Positions 1 through 5,796 of a DNA stretch of 6,789 nucleotides are shown one piece after another. Position numbers and translations under genes: made by a program. Under the pieces are notes generated by a model that was not told the DNA's origin, did not search any database, and saw only the letters and a program-made list of their open reading frames with translations. Positions within the stretch are counted from its first letter, which is position 1. Each line of letters begins with the position of its first letter. The stretch is from CAG-791 sp045117315. GTDB taxonomy: Bacteria; Bacillota; Clostridia; Lachnospirales; Lachnospiraceae. The stretch is from assembly GCA_045117315.1 (NCBI GenBank), contig JBGUNJ010000108.1, forward strand, positions 1 to 6,789, read 5' to 3'.

Positions 1-1404
1 CATCCTGTCAAGCAGTTCCTCAGGAAGGAGCCCGATGCCGACCGCCTTCTCCAGATTGATCTTCTGGCCAAAGCCGCCGGCTATATAGAGCTTTCCGATG
101 TGGTCGTAGTCGGTCCCGTATTCCCGCAGAAGGACTTCGAGTCCCGCGCGCACGGCAGACTTTGCCAGCTGGACCTCGCGGACGTCCTTGTTTGTAAAAA
201 CGATTCCCTCCGCGACCGGGAATCCGTCCTCAAAATAGTCATCGTCCATCAGTCCCGTCTCGTCGATCAGCTCCTCTTTGAGGAGTTCATAGACCGTCTC
301 CAGGACGCCGGTCCCGCACAGGCCGACCGGAGGCAGGCCGCCGATCGTCTCCACCGCCGCCCGGCCGTCCGTGATCTCCACGCTGCTGACCGCTCCGGGA
401 ATACCTGCCACTCCGCAGCTGATATTGCCTCCCTCAAAAGCGGGACCGGCTGCTGTGGAGGCGGAAATGATGCGGTCGCGGTTTCCGATCGCCATCTCGC
501 CGTTGGTCCCCAGATCCACCAGAATGCAGATTTCCTCGCTCTGATCGATTCCGCATGCCACGATGCCGCTCACGATATCCGCGCCCACGAAGGTGCTGAT
601 ACCTGGCAGAATTGTCATATTTTCGTATTCGTGCAGGGAAATGTCGACCGGAGTGTAGGGAGCGACGCCGAGGGTGCGGCAGGAAAGTCCCTGCAGCAGG
701 TGCTCCATGGTGGAGTTTCCGCTGATCACCATATGGACATCCCGGGGAAGAGCCAGATCTTCCCGCAGACGGTCCAGATCAGAGAGGATACTCTGGCGGA
801 GGAGTCCGCCCTTGCCCTGGTTGGAGGCCTCCATCCTGCTGATGACATCCGCCCCCCAGGTCCTCTGATGGTTGATCCCGGTGGCCGTCTTCAGGACCCG
901 TCCGGCAGCTGTATCCACCGATGACATGGCAATCGTCGTGGTGCCGATGTCAACTGCCGCCATGACTTGTCCTTCCGCGGAGATGGCCCCCGTGTTTCCC
1001 GGAGTCAGATCCGCCTGTCCGGACATTAAGCCGGCAGCTCCAAGGGCCGTATCCGCTTGCCCGGACATTAAGCCGGCAGTTCCCAGGGCTGTATCCACTT
1101 GCCCGGACATAAATCCGGCGGCTACCTCCATATCCGTCTCATCCGCTTCCAGGATCTCAATGACAGCCCCATCTGCCGCTGCTGTCCTGCACGCCAGACG
1201 CACGCCGTCTTCGATCTCCGCCTTCGTCAGAACACTCAGATCCGCCTGTGAGGGAACGGGTGGATCCTGGACGAAACGCACCCTGCATTTTCCGCAGGTG
1301 CCGTTTCCCCCGCAGGGAGCCAGGATGTATTCTCCCAGTTCCTGCAGTTTCTCCAGAATACTGCTGCCTTCCTTTATGTTCTCAATCCGTATTCTGTGTC
1401 CCAA
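1..1404 (-). CDS. RACo-like reductive activator of corrinoid proteins (2Fe-2S + ASKHA ATPase), 3' end beyond the window
   Basis: This is the first 468 codons of a gene that runs off the left edge. The N-terminus is a plant-type 2Fe-2S ferredoxin domain: PCGGNGTCGKC gives Cys31, Cys37 and Cys40, and LACRT gives Cys72. A repeat-rich linker follows (about 90-147). An ASKHA/DUF4445 ATPase domain starts near residue 148, with the phosphate-binding motif DIGTTT (152-157) and later the signatures VDLGTNGE, GLCGTG and YIAGGFG. Proteins of this family use ATP to reduce inactive Co(II) corrinoid proteins back to Co(I) in the cytoplasm. The likely partner is the corrinoid protein encoded just upstream. 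The start is a TTG at 1404-1402, chosen because GGGGAGG lies 8 bases upstream and an in-frame TAG at 1434-1432 closes the frame; no in-frame ATG fits. The region between the ferredoxin and ATPase domains is short, so the middle domain known from Carboxydothermus RACo seems absent. About 90-100 residues are probably missing beyond the edge. Confidence 0.93.
   Translation of the reverse strand, partial: MGHRIRIENIKEGSSILEKLQELGEYILAPCGGNGTCGKCRVRFVQDPPVPSQADLSVLTKAEIEDGVRLACRTAAADGAVIEILEADETDMEVAAGFMSGQVDTALGTAGLMSGQADTALGAAGLMSGQADLTPGNTGAISAEGQVMAAVDIGTTTIAMSSVDTAAGRVLKTATGINHQRTWGADVISRMEASNQGKGGLLRQSILSDLDRLREDLALPRDVHMVISGNSTMEHLLQGLSCRTLGVAPYTPVDISLHEYENMTILPGISTFVGADIVSGIVACGIDQSEEICILVDLGTNGEMAIGNRDRIISASTAAGPAFEGGNISCGVAGIPGAVSSVEITDGRAAVETIGGLPPVGLCGTGVLETVYELLKEELIDETGLMDDDYFEDGFPVAEGIVFTNKDVREVQLAKSAVRAGLEVLLREYGTDYDHIGKLYIAGGFGQKINLEKAVGIGLLPEELLDRM
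1010..1135 (-). repeat. 42-bp in-frame tandem repeat in the activator linker
   Basis: There are two close copies (1010-1051, 1052-1093) and a third that decays after about 30 bases (1094-1135). The exact period of 42 bases keeps the frame. The repeats encode 14-residue units of the form AG(F/L)MSGQ(V/A)DTALG in the linker between the ferredoxin and ATPase domains, at about residues 96-137. The units are rich in Gly, Ala and Ser, as expected of a flexible spacer, and may vary in number between strains. Confidence 0.9.
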
Positions 1405-1436
1405 TCTACTTTCCTCCCCGCTCAGAGCGGACTATA
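1405..1436 (-). promoter_or_regulatory. ribosome binding site and possible -10 box for the activator gene
   Basis: On the minus strand GGGGAGG (1419-1413) precedes the TTG start by 8 bases and decides that start. Directly upstream, CCGCT-CTG-AGCGG (1430-1418) could form a small hairpin that overlaps the binding site. A TATAGT hexamer at 1436-1431 resembles a -10 box, but I find no good -35 box, so the promoter part is weak. If it is used, the transcript starts inside the hairpin. Confidence 0.45.
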
Positions 1437-1493
1437 CACAGTAAAAGAATTGTCTTTGAAACCGATAAAAAATGTATCCGAAAAATCTAAAAA

Positions 1494-1530
1494 GCAATGT
1501 CTGACGCATCTTACAAAACGATGTCATTGC
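1494..1530 (-). other. inverted repeat upstream of the activator gene
   Basis: GCAATG (1494-1499) pairs with CATTGC (1525-1530). Inside it CATC (1507-1510) pairs with GATG (1520-1523). It lies between the terminator after the corrinoid-protein gene and the activator start. It could be leader structure or a protein-binding dyad. The rest of 1437-1590 is AT-rich and shows no gene; no B12-box-like riboswitch core was recognised. Confidence 0.4.
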
Positions 1531-1590
1531 AGTCCCGGAAGCCATGCATTCGAGACCTATAAAGCCTTGTCTGCCGCAGTGTCCTAAAAC

Positions 1591-1620
1591 CATGCCCCCG
1601 CCTTTTGCTGCGGGGGCATG
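1591..1620 (-). terminator. hairpin terminator after the corrinoid-protein gene
   Basis: A perfect 11-bp GC-rich stem (1591-1601 with 1610-1620) encloses an 8-base loop. On the minus strand it is followed by GTTTTAGG, a short T run; on the plus strand the next T-rich stretch is 8-9 bases away. It most likely ends transcripts of the corrinoid-protein gene about 195 bases after its stop. Because the T run is short, partial read-through into the activator gene is possible. Confidence 0.72.
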
Positions 1621-1634
1621 ATGTCTGATTTTTA

Positions 1635-1808
1635 TTCTTCACCCTGCAGGACCCGTAGGGAGCCCTGAAAATGATTCTTTTTTTCTTCATTCTGCAGGAC
1701 TCGCCAGGAGTTCTGAAAATGATTCTTTTTTCTTCATTCTACAGGACCCGCGGGCAGGGCTTACATCTTCATCTCACAGGACCCGCAGGCGAGTCCCGAA
1801 AATGATCA
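1635..1808 (-). repeat. tandem array of about 48-base stem-loop units in the 3' untranslated region of the corrinoid-protein gene
   Basis: Four related units share a CAGGACYCG core at 1647, 1695, 1742 and 1777 (spacings 48, 47 and 35). They are joined by T-rich stretches containing TTCTTCAT and GAAAATGATTC. Copies at 1647-1667, 1695-1715 and 1777-1798 fold into 8-9 bp hairpins as minus-strand RNA. G-U wobbles in two copies would be A-C mismatches on the other strand, so the RNA that folds is the mRNA of the upstream corrinoid gene. The third copy has lost most of its stem. The array begins 7 bases after the stop codon at 1815 and ends about 15 bases before the terminator hairpin. Confidence 0.8.
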
Positions 1809-1814
1809 CACAGC

Positions 1815-2453
1815 TCAGGCGCTGACAAACTCAAGCGCTTTTTCTGCCGCACTGGGAGCATCCTCAGTGTAGGCATCCGCGCCGATGCTTTCCGCAAACT
1901 CCTGGGTGACGGGAGCACCGCCGACCATGATCTTAACCTTGTCGCGGATTCCGGCTTCCTCGGCCGCTTTGATGACTTCGCCCATCATAGGCATTGTGGT
2001 CGTGAGCAGGGCAGACATTCCGATGATATCGGCGTTTTCGTCGATTGCAGCCTGGATAAATTTTTCAGGGGCCACATCGACGCCCAGGTCGACGACCTCG
2101 AAGCCCTTGCCCTCGAACATCATGATGACCAGGTTCTTGCCGATATCGTGCAGGTCGCCCTGGACTGTGCCCATGACGATCTTGCCCTTGCCGGTCGCGC
2201 TGTCATCGGAAAGATAGGGTTTGAGCACCTCGGATCCGGCCTTCATGGCGCGCGCCGATACCAGAACCTGAGGCACGAAAATCTCATTTGCCTTGAACTT
2301 GGCTCCGACGACATCCATGCCCGCGAGAAGTCCTTTGGTCAGAATATCATTGGGGGCCAGTCCCTCATCGATCGCCTGCTGACAGAGTTTCTTTACGTCT
2401 TTTCTTTTGCCTTTCTGTAACATCTCGGAAATCTGTTCAAGCACTTCACTCAT
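1815..2453 (-). CDS. methyl-accepting corrinoid protein (MtC type)
   Basis: This is a complete 212-residue protein of the usual length for the MtaC/MtbC/MttC/MtvC family. Residues 1-85 form the helical cap domain that shields the cobalt. Residues about 88-212 form the Rossmann-like B12-binding domain. The binding motif is GDLHDIGKN: Asp100-x-His102-x-x-Gly105, where His102 is the lower cobalt ligand. GMSALLTTTM (145-154) and GGAPV (178-182) line the cofactor tail pocket. The protein carries a methyl group between the substrate methyltransferase (MtB) and a second methyltransferase. The start ATG at 2453-2451 has AAAGGAGA 7 bases upstream. Its own TATAAT box and a terminator on each side suggest it can be made at a higher level than its neighbours. 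The substrate class cannot be read from this protein alone. Confidence 0.96.
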   Translation of the reverse strand: MSEVLEQISEMLQKGKRKDVKKLCQQAIDEGLAPNDILTKGLLAGMDVVGAKFKANEIFVPQVLVSARAMKAGSEVLKPYLSDDSATGKGKIVMGTVQGDLHDIGKNLVIMMFEGKGFEVVDLGVDVAPEKFIQAAIDENADIIGMSALLTTTMPMMGEVIKAAEEAGIRDKVKIMVGGAPVTQEFAESIGADAYTEDAPSAAEKALEFVSA

Positions 2454-2510
2454 CTGCGTTTCTCCTTTCGTAAAAATTCCCGGTTTTTTTAATTTTTGCT
2501 CTTGGATGAA

Positions 2511-2555
2511 TGCGGACTCTCCACTTTCCGCAGTATCCTTCTTTAAAACATTATA
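2511..2555 (-). promoter_or_regulatory. promoter (-10 box) and leader hairpin of the corrinoid-protein gene
   Basis: A perfect TATAAT lies on the minus strand at 2555-2550. The sequence 17 bases upstream (AAGAAG) is a poor -35 box, which would suit an activator-dependent promoter. The predicted leader is about 90 bases and includes the 6-bp inverted repeat TGCGGA/TCCGCA (2511-2516 with 2527-2532, loop of 10). No direct-repeat operator was recognised here. Confidence 0.6.
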
Positions 2556-2592
2556 TAGTAAATAATGAGTGGCTTCTTGTATTTTTTTTGAA

Positions 2593-2622
2593 TAAAAAAG
2601 CGATTTTATTTGCCGCTTCGCT
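2593..2622 (-). terminator. weak hairpin terminator overlapping the stop codon of the PocR-type gene
   Basis: On the minus strand AGCGA (2622-2618) pairs with TCGCT (2603-2599). Alternatively AAGCG (2618-2614) pairs with CGCTT (2602-2598). A T run follows. The stem is only 5 bp with a loop of 10 or more bases, so leakage into the corrinoid-protein gene is likely. Confidence 0.45.
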
Positions 2623-3872
2623 CACCTGTACTGTTTGGGGGTGAGTCCGGTCATTTTTTTAAACACTTTGGTAAAATAGCTCTGGTCCCTGTAGCCGCAT
2701 GCGACAGCGATCTCCATGACCGAATAGTCTGTGTTTGACAAGAGGCGGGCGGCTTCCTCCACGCGCACCCGGTTCAGGTATTCCTTGAAAGTGATGCCGG
2801 TCACCTGCCGGAATAAGGTGGACAGATAAGAGGTGTTCACGTGCAGTTCGTCAGCAATGACCGCCAGGGAGATGTCCTCCGAAAAATGCCGGGAGATATA
2901 CTCGGCGGCGCTCTTGACGATCCTGCCGCTCTTGTCCGGCATCAGGGACAGGCTGTCCGTGAAGATCTCGATATTATCCTGAAATGTGTAGCAGATATCG
3001 TAAAAGCTCCTGGAATTCACCAGAGAAGTGATGAGCCGCCGGTTCATTTCCAGGACCTTGTTGGCATCGGCGCCGCGGTTGATGGACGCGCGGGAAAGGA
3101 CAGAACACAGTTCGATGATCCGGATCTTGATGCGGTCCAGGTCGTGGCTCTCATACAGCAGAATACTTCCGAGAAGGGTATTGAGGATCTCCCTGGCCCG
3201 TCCGGTGTTGTTGACCTTGATGCAGCTGATCAGCTCGTTCTCCAGTTCAATGGGATATTCTCTCTCGTCCCGGACGCCGCTGTTTTTATACATCTGGATC
3301 GACTCGTTGATCCTGGACTGCTGCAGGAGTTTTTCCTTGTTGGAAGCAATGACCTGCCTGCTCTCAACCAGGATGCTGCGCATCAGGTAGTTAAATAGTT
3401 CACTGATCCGTGCAGCGCGGTCAGGGTCGATCAAAGGGATCCCGGCAGAGTATTCCAGCAGGCGCTCCGCACCCTCAGGGGGAATCTTATTGTCCCTGTT
3501 CAGATCCGAGATCATGGATACGTCGGGGGCCTCCATCAGGAAGGGACCCGCCACCACTGATCCGAACTGCCTTCCCTTGATCATGACGGGATAGACGATG
3601 TGGTTCATGCCGGAGTGACAGCTGAAAACATAGGACTCACCGAAATCTCTTGCCATCTCCCCCGCCCGGACATGCTCCTGGGCACAGCTGCGCCCGGATT
3701 GATTGTGGCGGGCGAATTCTATGCAATAGGCATATTTTTCCCCGTAATGCAGGATTTCTTTTCCATTTTCATCGATCAGGATTACATTGAGCCGGGTAAC
3801 AGCATGGAAGGCTGTCAGCATTCCTTTCAGGTCAGGCTCGGATATGTATTTGAAAATATGGCTTTTTTCCAT
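2622..3872 (-). CDS. transcriptional regulator with PocR-type ligand-sensing domain and AraC DNA-binding domain
   Basis: The protein has 416 residues from the chosen start. Residues about 12-165 match a PocR-type sensory domain, including Cys50 (YCIEF), Cys63 (RSCAQEH) and Cys85 (FSCHSG), as is usual in this domain. A helical linker follows (about 165-310). The C-terminal AraC/XylS domain (about 315-416) has two helix-turn-helix motifs, near 334-355 (LAVIADELHVNTSYLSTLF) and 383-405 (YSVMEIAVACGYRDQSYFTK), and ends in the family signature TPKQYR. PocR domains are predicted to bind small ligands and occur with corrinoid methyltransferase genes, so it probably senses the substrate or a metabolite of it. 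The start ATG at 3872-3870 is preferred because AGAGGA lies 7 bases upstream. The frame stays open to 4061, but the extra 63 residues are Arg-rich, encoded by repeats and outside the known domain. Its place between the MtB and MtC genes suggests it controls them. Confidence 0.92.
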   Translation of the reverse strand: MEKSHIFKYISEPDLKGMLTAFHAVTRLNVILIDENGKEILHYGEKYAYCIEFARHNQSGRSCAQEHVRAGEMARDFGESYVFSCHSGMNHIVYPVMIKGRQFGSVVAGPFLMEAPDVSMISDLNRDNKIPPEGAERLLEYSAGIPLIDPDRAARISELFNYLMRSILVESRQVIASNKEKLLQQSRINESIQMYKNSGVRDEREYPIELENELISCIKVNNTGRAREILNTLLGSILLYESHDLDRIKIRIIELCSVLSRASINRGADANKVLEMNRRLITSLVNSRSFYDICYTFQDNIEIFTDSLSLMPDKSGRIVKSAAEYISRHFSEDISLAVIADELHVNTSYLSTLFRQVTGITFKEYLNRVRVEEAARLLSNTDYSVMEIAVACGYRDQSYFTKVFKKMTGLTPKQYR

Positions 3873-3875
3873 GCC

Positions 3876-4017
3876 GCCGTCCTCTGATGTCATCCGCCTG
3901 TCCGGTATGCTATCGTCCTTTAATGCCATCCAACATCTGCCGGCCTCAGTACGCTGCCGTCCTCTGATGCCATCCGACGTCCGTCTGCTCCGGTATGCCG
4001 ACGTCCGCCTGCTCCGG
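3876..4017 (-). repeat. degenerate repeat cluster in the leader of the PocR-type gene
   Basis: A 17-base element, on the minus strand GGATGRCATYARAGGAC, occurs at 3879-3895, 3915-3931 and 3959-3975. The copy at 3879-3895 contains the functional ribosome binding site of the PocR-type gene. Beside them a 24-base direct repeat (cores 3975-3993 and 3999-4017, 18 of 19 bases identical) is rich in CCGGAGCAG and GGACGTCGG. Each 17-base element also contains an ATG, so the cluster holds several starts in competing frames. The rest of the spacer, 4018-4099, shows no gene and no clear promoter. Confidence 0.75.
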
Positions 4018-4099
4018 TCCCTTGGATCCGTATCGATTTCCTGCCGGCCAGCCGCTGCCATCGACTCTCACCCGCACCGGATTCCGATTCCGCATATGT

Positions 4100-4148
4100 A
4101 CAAAACAGCTGTCGTTTATCGTCCTGGTCAGACCGTAAACGACAGCTG
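4100..4148 (-). terminator. hairpin terminator after the MtB-type methyltransferase gene
   Basis: A perfect 13-bp inverted repeat (4106-4118 with 4136-4148; CAGCTGTCGTTTA and its complement) encloses a 17-base loop that can itself pair GGT with ACC. On the minus strand TTTTGT follows at once (4105-4100). It starts 37 bases after the methyltransferase stop codon and should end or attenuate transcripts before the PocR-type gene. Confidence 0.8.
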
Positions 4149-4158
4149 CCTGTTCCCT

Positions 4159-4177
4159 GCATGGGATTCAGCCATGC
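4159..4177 (-). other. small hairpin just after the methyltransferase stop codon
   Basis: GCATGG (4159-4164) and CCATGC (4172-4177) form a 6-bp stem with a 7-base loop, 8 bases beyond the stop. There is no T run, so on its own it is not a terminator. Together with the hairpin at 4106-4148 it makes a two-stem 3' end. Confidence 0.45.
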
Positions 4178-4184
4178 TTACTGA

Positions 4185-5444
4185 TCACTTATCACCATTG
4201 AACTCTTTGACTGCTTCAACCATGGCCGCGATATTCTCGATGGGAGTGTTGGCCTGAATGTTGTGGATGGTATTGAAGATATAACCGCCGTCTTTGGAGA
4301 AGATCTCCAGTCTGCGCAGGACCTGCTCACGCACCTCTTCGGGCGTTCCGAAAGGAAGGGTGTGCTGGGTGTCGACGCCGCCTCCCCAGAACAGAATGTC
4401 CTTGCCGTAGGCATCCTTGAGTCTCTGGGGATCCATGCCGGTCGCGGAGCACTGTACAGGATTGAGGGCGTCAAATCCGCTCTCGATAAAGAGGGGAATC
4501 ATATCAAAGACTGCGCCGCAGGAGTGCTTGAGGGTCTTCCATGTGGTGTGCTCATGGATCCAGTCGCACATCTTCTTGTAGTAGGGAAGATAGATTTCTT
4601 CGTAAGTATCAGGAGACATCATCAGGCTGTTCTGTGAGCCGTAGTCTGTTCCGCAGATGTAGACGATATCGATGTCAGAGCCGAACTCATCCCAGTATTT
4701 CTGGAAGTTCTGGATGGCGATATCAGTACCCTGGTCAAAAACTTCCTCCACCTCATCGGGGTAAAGCAGGGGAGCCATGTACCAGTCCGCGATCCTGCGG
4801 ACGCCGCGGGGATGGCGGATGTTGGGGCCGGGAATGTTGTTGGCATCGCCCAGGCAGGAATAGCCGGGGATGACCTGGATGGCGCGCTGCAGGGGTTTGT
4901 ATTCCTCCAGCTTTTTGTGGTGGAAGGCGATCTGCTCATCGGAGGCCAGCATATAGTCCTCGAGGTTTCCGGACAGATCGGGATCATCTTCATCGATCTC
5001 CTCTTCCGGACGCTCCAGATTGTCGAAATAGTAGCCTCCGGCAGGCAGGTGGCCGCTGGGCGCAACGGAATCGTCGCCTTCAGGATAAACAAAGGTGCCG
5101 CCCTTGCCGTCGTCATGAAGAGTGGCATTGGCAGGGATCAGGATCGGTGTGCCGCGGTATTCCCACTCCTTCCATGCATCATTGTGATGTCCGTAGGTGT
5201 CGCCGAAATTGTCGAGGTTCTGCACATCGACGCCCATGACCTCTCCCAGGTCAGGATCCACAAAGGCTGTCATCGTGCTCATGTCGTTGATTCTGGGCAG
5301 CTTCTTCTCCAGTCCGTAATAATCACGCAGCTGCGCGACGACCTGGCAGTTGACCATGGATGTGCACATTCCGCCGAAGTCCACCGGCACCTTATCGGGC
5401 TCTTTATGTGCAAATGCTGTCAAAACTCTTTCTCTGGATGTCAT
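4185..5444 (-). CDS. uroporphyrinogen-decarboxylase-family methyltransferase (MtB type; candidate O-demethylase substrate component)
   Basis: The 419-residue protein begins TSRERVLTAFAHKEPDKVP, the usual N-terminus of the UroD/MtaA/CmuA superfamily. The zinc site expected of these methyltransferases is visible as His307-x-Cys309 (LKHSCGA) and Cys332 (NPVQCSATG). The C-terminal barrel end (IFNTIHNIQANTPIENI, 389-405) is also typical. The zinc probably helps activate the methyl donor so that the methyl group passes to Co(I) of the corrinoid protein. UroD-family proteins beside an MtC and a RACo-type activator include the vanillate and other aryl methyl ether O-demethylases (MtvB, OdmB, VdmB), so a methoxylated substrate is the best guess; other methyl donors cannot be excluded. 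The region 121-165 is long and acidic (EEEIDEDDPDLSG) and might shape the pocket. The start ATG at 5444-5442 has GGGGAGG 9 bases upstream. A true heme-pathway HemE is unlikely given the length, the zinc motif and the neighbours. Confidence 0.9.
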   Translation of the reverse strand: MTSRERVLTAFAHKEPDKVPVDFGGMCTSMVNCQVVAQLRDYYGLEKKLPRINDMSTMTAFVDPDLGEVMGVDVQNLDNFGDTYGHHNDAWKEWEYRGTPILIPANATLHDDGKGGTFVYPEGDDSVAPSGHLPAGGYYFDNLERPEEEIDEDDPDLSGNLEDYMLASDEQIAFHHKKLEEYKPLQRAIQVIPGYSCLGDANNIPGPNIRHPRGVRRIADWYMAPLLYPDEVEEVFDQGTDIAIQNFQKYWDEFGSDIDIVYICGTDYGSQNSLMMSPDTYEEIYLPYYKKMCDWIHEHTTWKTLKHSCGAVFDMIPLFIESGFDALNPVQCSATGMDPQRLKDAYGKDILFWGGGVDTQHTLPFGTPEEVREQVLRRLEIFSKDGGYIFNTIHNIQANTPIENIAAMVEAVKEFNGDK

Positions 5445-5453
5445 GTGCTTTTA

Positions 5454-5474
5454 CCTCCCCTGAAATATCTTATA
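5454..5474 (-). promoter_or_regulatory. ribosome binding site and possible -10 box of the MtB-type gene
   Basis: GGGGAGG (5460-5454 on the minus strand) is a strong ribosome binding site. TATAAG at 5474-5469 looks like a -10 box, but the matching -35 position is poor (CAAAAG) and the implied leader of about 18 bases is very short. The true start may lie further upstream, among the dyads at 5507-5591. Confidence 0.4.
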
Positions 5475-5506
5475 AAAATGACTTTGCTTTCCTTTTGGAT
5501 TATTGC

Positions 5507-5591
5507 TTTTGCTGTCGGTATACAGCGGTATTTTGTAGGAATTTTGCTGTAATTCCGATACAGTTCCGGTTCTTCCGCAAAACTTTTGCGG
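5507..5591. promoter_or_regulatory. three dyads upstream of the MtB-type gene, candidate regulator sites
   Basis: GCTGT-CGGTAT-ACAGC (5511-5526) and CTGT-AATTCCGAT-ACAG (5547-5563) are two versions of one pattern. Each is preceded by TTTTGCTGT, and the copies are 35 bases apart. Next comes a 17-base palindrome, CCGCAAAA-C-TTTTGCGG (5575-5591). They fill the space between the divergent promoters, where activators of the MtB gene would be expected to bind. Which protein binds is not shown by the sequence. Confidence 0.45.
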
Positions 5592-5613
5592 ATAATCCGG
5601 GATTCATTCCTTT

Positions 5614-5641
5614 TTGATTTCCACTGTATACATGATACAAT
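5614..5641 (+). promoter_or_regulatory. promoter of the cupin-type AraC regulator gene
   Basis: TTGATT (-35, 5614-5619), a 16-base spacer and TACAAT (-10, 5636-5641) preceded by TGA, an extended -10. This is the best housekeeping-type promoter in the divergent region. Transcription would start near 5648, giving a leader of about 150 bases that contains the direct repeats at 5662-5697 and the hairpin region at 5706-5754. Confidence 0.65.
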
Positions 5642-5661
5642 GAAAAAGAAAAAAGGGCACT

Positions 5662-5697
5662 TGCAATTACTATCATCAAATATGCAAATACTATCAT
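5662..5697 (+). promoter_or_regulatory. AraC-type tandem operator: two 15-base direct repeats 21 bases apart
   Basis: TGCAATTACTATCAT (5662-5676) and TGCAAATACTATCAT (5683-5697) match at 14 of 15 bases. Their start-to-start distance of 21 bases is two helical turns, so both face the same side of the DNA. This is the usual layout of operators bound by AraC-family dimers. The site lies about 15-50 bases downstream of the predicted AraC-gene start point, where binding would repress that gene, and about 220 bases upstream of the MtB gene. Confidence 0.7.
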
Positions 5698-5705
5698 TTT
5701 TTCAT

Positions 5706-5754
5706 CTGCCCGCGGCAGTACGTCGGACATGCCGACAGAGGAGCTGGCGGGCAG
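5706..5754 (+). promoter_or_regulatory. leader region with mutually exclusive hairpins
   Basis: CTGCCCGC (5706-5713) can pair with GCGGGCAG (5747-5754), enclosing an inner stem GTCGG/CCGAC (5722-5726 with 5732-5736). The same first arm can instead form a local hairpin CTGCC-CGC-GGCAG (5706-5718). The long form also sequesters an AGAGGAG sequence. It lies in the predicted leader about 40 bases before the AraC-gene start. Confidence 0.5.
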
Positions 5755-5796
5755 ACATAAGAACCGCATGTGAGACAGACATGAGAAGGAGCAGAT

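Noticed and set aside
1010..1135. CRISPR-like array
   Set aside because: The 42-base units are contiguous, without unique spacers, and are translated in frame within a protein linker.
100..1587. Several long plus-strand open frames
   Set aside because: They lie antisense to the activator gene, whose minus-strand frame has clear 2Fe-2S and ASKHA motifs. Their translations resemble no known family and lack good ribosome binding sites; they reflect GC-rich codon bias.
1405..1814. Cobalamin riboswitch before the activator gene
   Set aside because: It would fit the biology, but I find no B12-box-like core or the expected multi-helix layout on either strand here or at 5445-5796. A covariance-model search would settle it.
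3920..4162. 80-codon minus-strand open frame after the methyltransferase gene
   Set aside because: It begins inside the 3' region near the terminator hairpin, has an Arg- and Gly-rich sequence made from repeats and no good ribosome binding site. A leader peptide cannot be excluded but is not supported.
3787..4257. 156-codon plus-strand open frame across the spacer of the PocR-type gene
   Set aside because: It overlaps two real genes antisense and consists largely of the repeat cluster and a terminator hairpin. No plausible start signal or domain is visible.
4185..5444. HemE (heme-pathway uroporphyrinogen decarboxylase)
   Set aside because: The fold family is shared, but the protein has the His-x-Cys...Cys zinc motif and lies with a corrinoid protein and its activator.
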